From: Acidobacteria subdivision 2 bacterium RH1 MAG20
GTDB taxonomy: Bacteria > Acidobacteriota > Terriglobia > Terriglobales > Acidobacteriaceae
Direction of reading: 5' to 3'
Length of the DNA: 64,000 nucleotides
NCBI GenBank assembly: GCA_002197545.1
Contig: NFUO01000749.1
Location: 23,438 to 87,437 of the forward strand
Under the pieces are notes generated by a model. It was not told the origin of the DNA, made no database searches, and saw only the letters and a list, made by a program, of their open reading frames with translations. Shown here piece after piece: positions 26,701 to 35,551 of the stretch; position 1 is the stretch's first letter; every line of letters begins with the position of its first letter. Both the position numbers and the translations under genes were made by a program.

Positions 26701-28186
26701 GAGCAGCGATATCCATGATTGTTCGCAAGGGGATTCTATCAATCGTCGCTACAAGGTATGCATGCGCACGCTGCACCGGCGGCAACACGGCCTTGCCCTT
26801 GATCGGGGGCCTTGCACCAATCGTCTTCGCGGTTGTGTTCGCAGTGATTACCGCGGCCTTCGTCGTCGGGGAGGTCGCGGGAGCATTCGTGGGAACCTCG
26901 CCCAGCCAGTTTGAGATGCGCAGCTCGCCTGCCGCGCTTCCGCCCCCCGGCAGATAGCCCGTAAGCGCGGTCAGCAATAACTCCGTCGGGGTGATGTGCA
27001 ACTGCGCGCCGCCATCCACGTCATGCAACCGGACATACTCGTCGCGATAGGCTGCTTGATGAATCTTCGCGGAACCAACGAGCAGGTACCCCGCAACGCA
27101 GTCAGGATCGGAGGGCAGCACCTTCGTACTCGGCCTCGCGCCTGACTTCGGATGAAGCCGCTGCCAGAACCTGGGATGTTTCTGCGCGACCGCCGGAGTT
27201 GTATTGCAACTGTGGCCTTTCAGGTACAGATCAACCGAACCGCCCTTCAATCCGTCTACTCCACTTAGCACCGCGATCTGATTCAGCTCCAATGAGCCGC
27301 TTACGCTCGCCTTCCAGTCGGGATGCGCAAAGTTGTTGAGGCTTGCGCTTGCCTGCAGGTCTGAGGCTTTTCCTGTGTGCAGCGTAAGCTTTTTCAACTC
27401 GGCCATGTCTCTGCCTACTTCGGCTTCGACATGCAGCGTGGAATCCGCCTCGGGCTCCTTGCCCAGCTTCGTCCGCAGATCTTTCAGATCGATGGTTGCG
27501 CCATAGTGATCGCTGGATGCGATGTAGCGGACCTCGGCATCGAGGTCACGCGCCGCGACGTCGAATGGAATTGCGCGGTCATTCAACAGAAAGACGCCAT
27601 TCGCCAGTTCAACCTGTGAGGCCTTCAGATCCAGCAGCGTGTCCATCAGCGGCTTATTGCTTGTGCTCGGATGTTTTGGCACTGGCTGGTTTGTCTTGCC
27701 GTTCTTATCGACGATCAAATGAAACTGCGGATGATCGACGCGCAGATAATTCAGACTGATATGCGATGCAAAACCTGTTCCAGCTACATGAGAAAAGAAG
27801 CTGAATATTTTGACCCTGACCTGGATTTTGTCCGCCGAAAGATAAGGCGCTTCGCCGGGGCCTTCGAGTCCATGAATCACCAGGCCATCGGCCTCAATCG
27901 CCAGATGCCACATCCTGAAGCTGATCTTCTTCAGTTCGACGCGGCCGCCGGTGGCGTTCTCCAAGACACTCACGACCGCATTGCCCACACGGTGATTGAA
28001 GTCATTCGTTGTGGAGTACCAGGAGAACGCTGCAACTGCAACAAGCAGAAGAACACTAAATCCAGCGAAGATCCACGCGATGACATGCGCGACCTTTCCT
28101 CCGAGGGAACGCTTCACCCTGGCCAGCTTCTCTTCCAGCCTGGCTTCCAACTTATCGGGCACGGACCTCTTCTCGGCATCGCTCAC
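23795..28186 (-). CDS. tamB: TamB-like translocation/assembly module protein
   Basis: 1463 aa starting at GTG 28186, overlapping the surA-like stop (GTGA). It has a cytoplasmic basic N-terminus, one transmembrane helix (about 34-56) and a very long beta-rich periplasmic body of repeated strands. The conserved C-terminal TamB/DUF490 domain contains PTYRSEPPLSEADVFALLAL, GRTQEEA and a final RQRYR. In proteobacteria TamB spans the periplasm, partners an Omp85 protein and moves phospholipids or assists outer-membrane protein assembly. The Omp85 partner is two genes upstream in the same operon. Confidence 0.92.
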   Translation of the reverse strand: MSDAEKRSVPDKLEARLEEKLARVKRSLGGKVAHVIAWIFAGFSVLLLVAVAAFSWYSTTNDFNHRVGNAVVSVLENATGGRVELKKISFRMWHLAIEADGLVIHGLEGPGEAPYLSADKIQVRVKIFSFFSHVAGTGFASHISLNYLRVDHPQFHLIVDKNGKTNQPVPKHPSTSNKPLMDTLLDLKASQVELANGVFLLNDRAIPFDVAARDLDAEVRYIASSDHYGATIDLKDLRTKLGKEPEADSTLHVEAEVGRDMAELKKLTLHTGKASDLQASASLNNFAHPDWKASVSGSLELNQIAVLSGVDGLKGGSVDLYLKGHSCNTTPAVAQKHPRFWQRLHPKSGARPSTKVLPSDPDCVAGYLLVGSAKIHQAAYRDEYVRLHDVDGGAQLHITPTELLLTALTGYLPGGGSAAGELRISNWLGEVPTNAPATSPTTKAAVITANTTAKTIGARPPIKGKAVLPPVQRAHAYLVATIDRIPLRTIMDIAAPENYGDLGFDTAVSGPVKMEWGGPAKDIADTVVADGTLKFTPTGVRRKGALSDIPVTGQAQAHYSGTNETVQIQHITLQTPQSDIDASGVLGVNTGDPLTNLRVDMTVRDLGEYNQLLLTLGLEGNGKKGAAAIPVVLHGAMQFNGTARGAIRDLDVKGHLEAANVEAKLGTTDALIDSLVTDAEYSPDFGLLVASSTIKRGTAVLNMVGDLKPRKVVSHRGVATYEWNEDMAIDAKAQLADAQMADLLEITGQQQKIPVTGTVAANAHVSGTLKDMNGSGRISLLKGVVYGEPYDSAVADMTVQGQDIEANHILLKLHGIEVAGNGGYDIGTEHLHGHVEGQNLVLSKFETVQNANPGVDGVLSVVADANGTMKEPGLKANLKLANVTINGQPMGEAIAEAHTQGNAMYFTASSTLVGAKLDATGQVQLTDNYETQAKLSMAGFDIGKPLAMFGAGTLKAQSAISGVVTVSGPLKTPKALSGTAEFNPVDVKLQGIDLKAAGPLKASLHSGTATLEEVHITGQDTDLKMSGTAQLFGSTDPKGGKLNMKGNGSVSMALLHNFHPDLITSGKMEFTVAAGGQVKSPTLTGKVQFDKVNIAMDGIPNGLNNMNGTLVFNEDRLQVQSLTATTGGGQLQIGGYLRYRNGLYADLTATGDVVRVRLYGLSATATTKLRLQGSSNSAQLSGTVLLTRFGIGPDVDLAAFASTGGVSAPPDPNALSNKIRLDVHVTSSPQLDFQNSYAKLAGTVDLTIRGTVATPSILGRIQITDGNATFAGTKYQLQRGDIYFTNPVRIDPIIDLDATAQVENYDVTIGLHGTMTNLKPTYRSEPPLSEADVFALLALGRTQEEAQLYQEQQVQAGVDPTTSALLGGALNATVSNRVEKLFGVGSVKIDPAFVGTLGSSAARITVQQQLSKQVTATFATNVNSSAQQLIQIQYDLNHNMSIVVTRDESNVFSVVYKLRQRYR

Positions 28187-28956
28187 GGCGCCACCTCACC
28201 GGGCCTCATAATCCGCACGCGGCCCTGCGCCCGCAGCGATTTCAACCAGTCGCGCAGCAGGTTCCCGACTCGCTGTTGCAACAGCACTTCTTCGATTCGC
28301 GGGGAGATCGTCTCCAGTTTCGGTGGAGTGACATGCTGCTTCTCATACTCCGGCAGCATTGTCTTTTCGTAATATTCCTTGATCTCATCGTCTGAAATCT
28401 GGATGCCGTTGCGGAACCGCACTTCGATAAATTTCAGCAACTCCATCCGCTCCCGCCATCGCTGCCGAAACTCCTCCGTGGTGAAGCCATGCTCTTCCAC
28501 ATATTTCTGCCAGCCTGCATCGGTCTCGCAGTGATATTGCCTGCAAGCCGGAATGTCTTTGCGCAGCGTCGTTAACTGAGCGTCGAGCTCTTTGCCGGAG
28601 ACCGCCGTCTCGTCCGGCTCCATCTCGGCCTGCTGCAGAATCAGAGTTCTATCGATAAGCCGCCGTAGCGTGGACTCACGCGAAACGTTCGCCTCTGTTG
28701 TGCGGTATGGCTGGATTGATTCGAACCGCGTCTCCTCATCGAGATCGCTCTCCAAAATTAAATCGCCATTCACCACCGCAACCACACGATCCAGCACTGT
28801 TCCTTGCCCAGCACCGGGCAAGGTCGAGGGAGGCCCAATCGGCACCGTGGCTTTCTGGGCCCAGAGCCGTGGCCCATGCAGCAGCGCGATTGCCATAACG
28901 AGCGCTCCGCCGCACTGCAACCGCCACAGCCTCGCATTGTGTCTTGTCAAGCGCAT
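28183..28956 (-). CDS. SurA-N-like periplasmic chaperone lacking a PPIase domain
   Basis: 257 aa. The signal sequence ends near RLWAQ. The SurA N-terminal domain follows (VLDRVVAVVNGDLILESDLDEE ... LRRLIDRTLILQQAE), then a helical region and a C-terminal helix resembling the SurA C-terminal lobe (LLQQRVGNLLRDWLKSLR). Neither parvulin domain of E. coli SurA (428 aa) is present, so this is a chaperone-only form. It is immediately adjacent to the Omp85 gene (stop TAA then ATG) and overlaps tamB. Likely role: escort of unfolded outer-membrane proteins. Confidence 0.85.
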   Translation of the reverse strand: MRLTRHNARLWRLQCGGALVMAIALLHGPRLWAQKATVPIGPPSTLPGAGQGTVLDRVVAVVNGDLILESDLDEETRFESIQPYRTTEANVSRESTLRRLIDRTLILQQAEMEPDETAVSGKELDAQLTTLRKDIPACRQYHCETDAGWQKYVEEHGFTTEEFRQRWRERMELLKFIEVRFRNGIQISDDEIKEYYEKTMLPEYEKQHVTPPKLETISPRIEEVLLQQRVGNLLRDWLKSLRAQGRVRIMRPGEVAP

Positions 28957-31900
28957 TTAGAAGCTCTGCCCAATGCTGAAGAAGAAGTTGAAGTGACCCG
29001 CATGACCGACGTGCGGAGGATTGTTGTTGAAGTCGGCGATCACCGGATACACGGGAGGATCCAGGTTATAGCTGAAGTCCACGCGGATCGGTCCGACTGG
29101 CGTCTTATAGCGCGCGCCTATTCCCACTGCATGTGAAAAGTAGTTGAAGCTGCACGTCCCGACCTTCTGCGACACATCCGAGCAAGTCCGGTTATTCGGC
29201 TGGTGAAAATGCAGAAAGCTGGGAAACATATCGCCGGCATTCTGAAAGACATTCCCCATGTCGTGAAACAAGACGAAACTGACGCTATTGCCGACATAAG
29301 GGAGCGTGGGCGGGGGTAAACGCAACTCAAGCGAGTTCACGAACACAGCTTTTCCGCCTACCGGAAATCCGGTTTGCAGGTCTCTCGGCCCAGCTAGATT
29401 GATTCCAAAACCGCGATGGGAGGATGCTCCTCCGGCATATAACCGCTCTGGCAGCGGAACCGCGTCGCAACTGGGATTTGTCGTCAGCAATACTCCCTGG
29501 CACACAGGACTTCCCGCGTTCGGGTTCGCTCCGGACGCGCGCTCATATCCGATGCGAGTGCTCCGCGCCAGCACATACTTCTGCTTGCCAAACTGGTAAT
29601 ATGTCGAGTTCGTTCCATCGAGTTTGTAGAAGTCGGTCTGGGAGCCGAACTTCGAGGAAGCAAGAAACGCCTGAATGGTCGTATATGATCCCTTCGCCGC
29701 ATCCAGCGGGTTAGGCGACCGCGTATCGTGAAACCACGTAAGCCCCGGACCGCCCACACGGACCGGCTGCGAAAGCAATGGGATCAAGGCCGCCGAGACT
29801 TGCAGACTAGCCGCATCGACCTCCACCCTGCGGTACTGAAAGTCATAGATAAACGTGTCCGCGCGCTTCACCTTTTCCGTCACTCGATAGTCGCCCTGCA
29901 ATGTCGATGAAGCGAACGTCGTGATGTCCTGCACATTCGAATAGCCGCCGGAGACGCTTGTCGAGAAACTCTTCGTTCCAAACAGATGCGGGTTCTGGAA
30001 AGTCAACGTAGCAACCTCTTCAAGCAGGCCGTACGACCCATGCAGCGTCAACGAGTCTTCCGTACCGCGCAGGTTGATTCTCGACACATCGATCGAGACG
30101 CGAGGGCTCACTCCCGTCTTGCCGTTCTGAGACAAATTTTTGTTGCAGTCAGGAATTCCCAGCAGTATGCAGGAAGCCTCCGAGATCGTTCCCCGGCTCG
30201 GCGTTCCCGTCTGGGCCTCCAGACCGAATCCATAGGTCACGTTCCAGCGTTTCGCCTCCGTCATCTGCACCAGCACATTCTTTGTCGGCGCATCGCCGGT
30301 GGGGTTCTGCACCGCCGTGACCACTTCATTGAAGAGCGCCATATTGTACAGATTTCGCTGCGTCTGCAGCAATGCGCTCTGGTCGAGCGGATCGTCAGCG
30401 TGCACCATAATATTCTTCTCCACTACCTTCGGCTTCGTATGGTCGATGCCTGAGACCAGCACATGGTTGATAAAAACTTGTGGCCCCTCCGTCACATTCA
30501 ACGCAACATTAACCCTGGTAGCATCCGCCTTGTCATTGTCCTGCTTGACCTCAACTTTCACCTGGTCAAAACCGCGGCTCAGGTAGTAGCTCAGCACTGA
30601 ATCCCGGTCGCCCGAAAGCGTGACCAGCGAAAAGGGTTGTCCCTGTTGCGAGTTCATCAGTGCCTTGACTTCTTTTATCCGGCTCGGATCGACGCCCGCC
30701 AGATCGATGGACCCAAACTTCTGCTGCAGCCCTTCGACTACCGTATAGGTCACACGAATCTGCGCGAACTTCAGCGGCTTGCCATTCGGCGCATCGTCAA
30801 CGTCCTGCACATCAGTCGTCACCTTCGCCTGATCGAATCCGTTTGCCCTATACAGCGCCTCAATCGAGTTAACATCTCCAGCCACCAACGACGGACTATA
30901 CCGGCCACTACGCATATAGGCGTCGGCCTTCTGCACTCGCATTCTCTCCCGCAGCAGATCGTCCGAGAAATACTTATTGCCCTTGATATTTACAGCCAAG
31001 ACCTTGTGTTTCACTCCACGATCGACCGTGAACACCACCCTCTCCGAAGGCGTGTCTTCACCGATCACCTTCACGTTTACAGTCGTGTCGAAGTAGCCTT
31101 GCTGCTGCAGGTAGTCGCGAATGTTATATGCGCCCTCGTTCAGCAGATCGTTGTCGATGGTTCCCTCTTCATAGATCGGCACCAGCAGATGAAGACGCTT
31201 ATTCGAGACCTTCGCACCCTCAATCAGCACTTTAACCAGGGGTCCCTGGTTCGCGTGAAATTGATAATCAAGTTGCTTCCGCGGCACAACATAGGTTTGC
31301 TTTTGCAGTGACACGACAGCCTCAAGCCGGTCTTTTTTCTGGTACTGGGCCCGCAACCTGGTTAGCGCATTGCCGGTTGTGTCTCTGCTTACTTTTTTCC
31401 CGGTCTTCAACTTCCCCTTTTTCTTGAACTCCCGAAGGGTGAAGCCGGGATCTGTTCCTTCCAACTGCACCTGTCCAATACGCGCTTGTGGGCCAATGTC
31501 CACCGTATAGATCACATTGATCTGATCTCCGGCAGTATCGGTCTCTGTCCTGGCAGAGACCTTCGGCTGGTAGTAACCCTGCTGCTCCAAAGTCTGGGTA
31601 ATCCCCTCCGTTCCCGTGGACACCGCCGACCTGGTTAGCGCGGTCCCAGGACTGAGTTTGGTTGCATACTCCAGCAGCGAGGCAAGCCGCTCGCTCTTGA
31701 CGCCCGCAATCGTTACTCTGCCGATGTAAAACCGCGGCGAGCCCGCGAAGATCAGCGTCACTCCATCGCCCTGCCGAACGCCGCGCAACTCGATATCGCG
31801 GTATCGACCACTGTCAAACAGCCGACGCGTACTCTGACGGGCTTTCTGCGGATCGAACGGCTCTCCTACCTTCTGCGCAAGCTGGCCCGGCAGTTTGTCC

Positions 31901-32232
31901 GTGGCATCGAAGGTCACGCCTTCAAATTCAATCTTGTTAACCCGCAGCCCCTTCCATTGCCATACCGTCGTGGACAGGCCGGGCCCGATGTCGGCAATCG
32001 ATGAATCGATGCGCTCCTGCGCTTGCTCCGGCGTCTCCGTCCTCGAAGTCTGCGGAAGCTGCGCCACTCCAGCTGGGGCCACCGGCACCGGCGCGGGAAC
32101 TGTCTGTGCGGCCGCGAAGCCACTGAGCAACACGAACGCTCCGGCCCATCGAGCCGCAGCGGCGCAACCTGCACCTCCTCTCCCTTGGAACAATGCCGTA
32201 TATCCTCTCTTAGCCCAGCCGGACAAGCACAC
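28957..32232 (-). CDS. Omp85 family outer-membrane assembly protein (BamA/TamA-like)
   Basis: 1091 aa from GTG 32232. The signal peptide ends near FAAAQ. A proline-rich linker is followed by at least five POTRA-type repeats (about 85-650), with motifs such as INVIYTVDIGPQARIGQVQLEGTD and VNVALNVTEGPQVFINHVLVSG. A C-terminal 16-strand barrel has the Omp85 signature GASSHRGFG and a terminal aromatic (SIGQSF). It inserts beta-barrel proteins. The operon with surA-like and tamB genes suggests a TamA-type partner. E. coli BamA is 810 aa and TamA 577 aa with three POTRA domains, so the repeat number fits BamA better. Whether a second bamA exists elsewhere is unknown. Confidence 0.9.
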   Translation of the reverse strand: MCLSGWAKRGYTALFQGRGGAGCAAAARWAGAFVLLSGFAAAQTVPAPVPVAPAGVAQLPQTSRTETPEQAQERIDSSIADIGPGLSTTVWQWKGLRVNKIEFEGVTFDATDKLPGQLAQKVGEPFDPQKARQSTRRLFDSGRYRDIELRGVRQGDGVTLIFAGSPRFYIGRVTIAGVKSERLASLLEYATKLSPGTALTRSAVSTGTEGITQTLEQQGYYQPKVSARTETDTAGDQINVIYTVDIGPQARIGQVQLEGTDPGFTLREFKKKGKLKTGKKVSRDTTGNALTRLRAQYQKKDRLEAVVSLQKQTYVVPRKQLDYQFHANQGPLVKVLIEGAKVSNKRLHLLVPIYEEGTIDNDLLNEGAYNIRDYLQQQGYFDTTVNVKVIGEDTPSERVVFTVDRGVKHKVLAVNIKGNKYFSDDLLRERMRVQKADAYMRSGRYSPSLVAGDVNSIEALYRANGFDQAKVTTDVQDVDDAPNGKPLKFAQIRVTYTVVEGLQQKFGSIDLAGVDPSRIKEVKALMNSQQGQPFSLVTLSGDRDSVLSYYLSRGFDQVKVEVKQDNDKADATRVNVALNVTEGPQVFINHVLVSGIDHTKPKVVEKNIMVHADDPLDQSALLQTQRNLYNMALFNEVVTAVQNPTGDAPTKNVLVQMTEAKRWNVTYGFGLEAQTGTPSRGTISEASCILLGIPDCNKNLSQNGKTGVSPRVSIDVSRINLRGTEDSLTLHGSYGLLEEVATLTFQNPHLFGTKSFSTSVSGGYSNVQDITTFASSTLQGDYRVTEKVKRADTFIYDFQYRRVEVDAASLQVSAALIPLLSQPVRVGGPGLTWFHDTRSPNPLDAAKGSYTTIQAFLASSKFGSQTDFYKLDGTNSTYYQFGKQKYVLARSTRIGYERASGANPNAGSPVCQGVLLTTNPSCDAVPLPERLYAGGASSHRGFGINLAGPRDLQTGFPVGGKAVFVNSLELRLPPPTLPYVGNSVSFVLFHDMGNVFQNAGDMFPSFLHFHQPNNRTCSDVSQKVGTCSFNYFSHAVGIGARYKTPVGPIRVDFSYNLDPPVYPVIADFNNNPPHVGHAGHFNFFFSIGQSF

Positions 32233-32419
32233 CCCGCCGTTTCCTGTTTCCTTTCAATCAGAACAATACCGAACATGCAACCTGAGCATCGTAAAGACTT
32301 GCCCCTGAACGGGATTGGATGCCAAAAGCCCCTACTATGCCGGCCAACGCCCATCGTCCATCAACGCATTCCCTATACTACGAAAGACGGCGTCTTTTAG
32401 GGCGCCCTCGGCCTTCACC

Positions 32420-33502
32420 ATGCCTCAGAATTCACCCACTCCCGAAACTGCCATCGCGTCTGCCGCCACCATCGCCGATGAAGACCGCTACTCACGCCAG
32501 ATACTCTTTCCGGGCATCGGAGTGTCGGGCCAGCGGAGGCTTGCCTCCGCGCACGTCGCGGTCATCGGCATAGGAGCTACTGGGGCAGCGTCAGCGTCGC
32601 TTCTTGCCCGCGCCGGCGTTGGTATCCTCACTCTCATCGACCGCGATTTCGTGGAGACCTCCAACCTTCAGCGCCAGGTCCTCTTCGACGAGGCCGACGC
32701 GCTCGAATCGCTGCCCAAGGCCGAAGCCGCGCGCCGTAAGATCGCTCTCTTCAACTCCGGCGTCGCTGTCCACGCCCATATCGCCGACCTCATTCCTGCC
32801 AACATCGCTGAACTGCTTGGCCCTGCCGACCTCATCCTCGACGCCACGGACAACTTCGAGACCCGCTACCTTCTCAACGATTATGCTGTGCAACAATCGA
32901 AACCCTGGATCTACGCCGCCGCCATCGGCGCTTACGCCGCCACCATGAACATCGTCCCCGGTACCGCGTCGCCAAACCCTACTGCCTGCCTCGCCTGCAT
33001 CTTTCCGAAGCCCCCCAGCGGACCCGTCGAGACCTGCGACACCTCCGGCATCCTGGCTACCGCAGTCAACTTCGCCGCCTCCATCCAGGTCACCGAAGCG
33101 CTCAAGTTCCTCACTGGCCAGCCCAGCCTTATGCGCCGGTCTTTACTCTCCTTCGATCTATGGACAAGTGAAAAGTCCGAAATCTCAACCAGCCAACCTC
33201 GCCCGGGCTGTACCGTCTGCGGCCAGCGCCTATTCACCCATCTCGCCGGAGAGGGACGGCCTCACATCACGCTCTGCGGACGCAACTCCGTCCAGATTCA
33301 TGAGCATCATCGGCCGGTTGACTTTGCCGCGATGCGCGACCGGCTCGCGCCCCACGGACAAGTCCGCTTCAACAATCTTCTTCTTCGCTTCGAGCGTCCC
33401 CCGCACACGCTCACCCTCTTTGCCGATGGCCGCGCCATCATTCAGGGCACCACGGATGCGACTCTCGCGCGGTCCCTTTACGCTCGCTTCATCGGATCCT
33501 GA
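32420..33502 (+). CDS. ThiF/MoeB-family E1-like adenylyltransferase
   Basis: 360 aa from ATG 32420; the frame runs upstream to 32315, but that part is poorly coding and the binding site is weak. It has an ATP-binding Rossmann fold (DEDRYSRQILFPGIG, VIGIGATGAASASLLARAGVG), the catalytic Arg/Asp region with SNLQRQVLF, DATDNFETRYLLNDY, zinc-binding CxxC pairs (CLAC, CTVC), and CDTSGILATAVN at the position of the active-site loop. E1-like enzymes adenylate the Gly-Gly tail of MoaD or ThiS. The about 70-residue C-terminal tail after the second CxxC is not a rhodanese domain. It is a plausible partner of the MoaD at 17097, but no sulfur-carrier gene is adjacent. Confidence 0.82.
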   Translation: MPQNSPTPETAIASAATIADEDRYSRQILFPGIGVSGQRRLASAHVAVIGIGATGAASASLLARAGVGILTLIDRDFVETSNLQRQVLFDEADALESLPKAEAARRKIALFNSGVAVHAHIADLIPANIAELLGPADLILDATDNFETRYLLNDYAVQQSKPWIYAAAIGAYAATMNIVPGTASPNPTACLACIFPKPPSGPVETCDTSGILATAVNFAASIQVTEALKFLTGQPSLMRRSLLSFDLWTSEKSEISTSQPRPGCTVCGQRLFTHLAGEGRPHITLCGRNSVQIHEHHRPVDFAAMRDRLAPHGQVRFNNLLLRFERPPHTLTLFADGRAIIQGTTDATLARSLYARFIGS

Positions 33503-33644
33503 AGCTCACCAAACTCCTTTGAAATGTGTCTTATCGAGAGGCACACACAACCTTTAGTCCGCATTTCCTCTCAAACCTAGGAACCATATCAATCCTCCGT
33601 TTGCGATAAGCTTCAGGCAGGCGACAACGAAGCGATGCACGAAC

Positions 33645-34322
33645 ATGGAGTTTAGCCTCATGGAGCAACAAGGCCTACGAATGACTGAACCCAAACCAGG
33701 TCCCAGCCTGTTCAAACGAAATCCACCTATCGCCGGGGAAGCCGAAGCGATCGAGAGCGCGAAAGCCGGAGACGCCGAGGCCTTCTCCAAGCTCTACGCG
33801 CTCCACAAACGCCGCGTCTATACCCTCTGTCTCCGTATGCTGGGCAACGTCTCTGAGGCCGAAGACATGACCCAGGAGGCCTTTCTCCATCTCTTCCGCA
33901 AAATCGGCAGCTTTCGCGGGGAATCGGCCTTCTCTACCTGGCTGCATCGCCTGACGGTCAATCTCGTGCTCATGCATCTGCGCAAAAAGGGCTTGAACCT
34001 TGTTTCGCTCGAAGAGACAATTAACCCTTCGGAAGAGGATGCTCCAAAACGCGACTTCGGCAGCCGCGATCCGCAACTCGCCGGTTCTGTCGACCGGGTC
34101 GCTCTGGAACGCGCCGTGGCCTCGTTACCGCCCGGCTACCGCATGGTATTCATTCTCCACGACGTCGAAGGCTTCGAGCATAATGAAATTGCCACCATGC
34201 TCGAATGCTCCACCGGAAACAGCAAATCCCAGCTACACAAGGCACGACTCAAGCTACGCGAACTGCTTCGTCAACCCGAACAGTCTATCCAGCCAGCGGG
34301 CCTCAAGGAGGCCGCTCAATGA
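33645..34322 (+). CDS. ECF-family RNA polymerase sigma factor
   Basis: 225 aa. Region 2 has [19 protein letters not shown] and [12 protein letters not shown]; region 4 has [42 protein letters not shown]. The start could be ATG 33645, 33660 or 33681; the last has CAAGG about 8 nt upstream and keeps all of region 2. It overlaps the downstream anti-sigma gene by 4 bp. The pair is a standard RpoE-type switch; the signal and target promoter are unknown. A long unstructured N-terminus (about 40 residues) precedes region 2. Confidence 0.93.
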   Translation: MEFSLMEQQGLRMTEPKPGPSLFKRNPPIAGEAEAIESAKAGDAEAFSKLYALHKRRVYTLCLRMLGNVSEAEDMTQEAFLHLFRKIGSFRGESAFSTWLHRLTVNLVLMHLRKKGLNLVSLEETINPSEEDAPKRDFGSRDPQLAGSVDRVALERAVASLPPGYRMVFILHDVEGFEHNEIATMLECSTGNSKSQLHKARLKLRELLRQPEQSIQPAGLKEAAQ

Positions 34323-34624
34323 CTTCGCAGAAATCCAATTCAAAATCTCCTGCCACCCTGTCCTGCGCTGAGTTCCAAGAGCAACTTCCCGACCTCTTCG
34401 CCTCTGGAGCCAACGGTCTCCCTGAAGATCTCAGCCTGGTCGAACATCTGAAGACCTGCGACAACTGTTCGGCCCTCGTCCGAGACCTCCAGTACATCGC
34501 AGACCAGGCCAGTCTCCTGCTCCAACCCACGCTCGAACCCAGCGACAATGTCTGGAAGAGGATTCAGGAAGGCCTGGATTCGGAGCGCGCACAGGATGCC
34601 GCGCACCATCCTCCTCTTAAATGA
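34319..34624 (+). CDS. Zinc-finger anti-sigma factor
   Basis: 101 aa from ATG 34319, overlapping the sigma stop (ATGA), with a perfect AAGGAGG 8 nt upstream. The His-x3-Cys-x2-Cys motif of the ZAS fold is in HLKTCDNC, with an upstream Cys in [13 protein letters not shown]. No transmembrane segment follows, so it is a soluble, possibly redox-sensing, anti-sigma factor rather than a membrane one. It should bind and silence the sigma factor encoded immediately upstream. The strong binding site suggests the inhibitor is made in excess. A terminator lies at 34793. Confidence 0.85.
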   Translation: MTSQKSNSKSPATLSCAEFQEQLPDLFASGANGLPEDLSLVEHLKTCDNCSALVRDLQYIADQASLLLQPTLEPSDNVWKRIQEGLDSERAQDAAHHPPLK

Positions 34625-34792
34625 TTTAATCTTGCAACCGCTGTCAGCCCCGTGTATCGTAAATTCAACATGCTGAGCCGTCTTCAGACCGTTTTCTTTA
34701 GCTTCCGCTACTGGCCCTTTCCTACGGCCCGGCGGAGCACTCGCATGACTCTCTGAACTATCGTCAATCTTCAGAGTCCTCGAGCTTCCCGA

Positions 34793-34820
34793 GCCGCAAC
34801 TCCTAAAGGTTGCGGCTTTT
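34793..34820 (+). terminator. Rho-independent terminator after the sigma/anti-sigma pair
   Basis: GCCGCAAC-tcctaaag-GTTGCGGCTTTTG: an 8-bp GC-rich stem with a short T run, 170 bp beyond the anti-sigma stop and before aroK. Confidence 0.75.
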
Positions 34821-34894
34821 GCATGTTCGCTACCAAAAATCAATCGGCAAAACCAAGTCCGCACTAAACTTTCGCATTAAACTAAGGAGAGGCC

Positions 34895-35494
34895 ATGACA
34901 ACCAACCAACCAGACGCGCTGACCGAGCCGGAATCCAAAGCAGCCGACGCAACCACCATCCCGCCGCATCTTCGGCGTCTCGTCCTCACCGGATTCATGG
35001 GCGCGGGCAAGTCGACCATCGGGCGCATCCTGGCCTCCCGTCTCGGCTGGACCTTCCTCGATCTCGATGCCCATCTGGAGCAGCGCACCGGGGCCACCAT
35101 CCCCCAGCTCTTCGAGCGCCACGGCGAAGCCCGCTTCCGCCGTCTTGAATCTATTGCGCTCGCCTCCGCTCTCAGCCACTCCAATACCGTTCTCGCTCTC
35201 GGCGGCGGAACCCCCGAAGGCCTCACCAACCGTCTGCTGCTGGAGCAGACCCCCGCAACCTTCACCATCTTTCTGGATGCTCCCTTCCCGACCCTCTTCG
35301 ATCGCTGCGTGATGCAGGACATCGCCCGCCCTGTCCTGAGCGATCCCGAGGCGGCGCAACTCCGTTTCAACATGCGTCATCCTCTCTATCTCCGTCTCGC
35401 CGGCCTCACCATCGACACCGCCGCCCTCACCCCGGAAGAGACCGCCGCCGCCCTGCTCGCCGCCCTGAATCAAACTCCGCACTCCCGTTCTTGA
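34895..35494 (+). CDS. aroK: Shikimate kinase
   Basis: 199 aa from ATG 34895 with AGGAGAGG just upstream. It phosphorylates the 3-hydroxyl of shikimate. Walker A is GFMGAGKS (33-40); substrate-binding Asp in FLDLDAHLE; GEARFRRLES; and the glycine loop ALGGGTPEG. The N-terminal about 25 residues are a low-complexity extension. The lid region is short but has RPVLSD. It is probably co-transcribed with the permease gene 57 bp downstream. Part of the aromatic amino acid route with pheA (20387). Confidence 0.94.
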   Translation: MTTNQPDALTEPESKAADATTIPPHLRRLVLTGFMGAGKSTIGRILASRLGWTFLDLDAHLEQRTGATIPQLFERHGEARFRRLESIALASALSHSNTVLALGGGTPEGLTNRLLLEQTPATFTIFLDAPFPTLFDRCVMQDIARPVLSDPEAAQLRFNMRHPLYLRLAGLTIDTAALTPEETAAALLAALNQTPHSRS

Positions 35495-35551
35495 GCTGTC
35501 AGGCGCACACTATCTGCATCTAACCCGTCAGCCACCTACAGGAGAAATACG

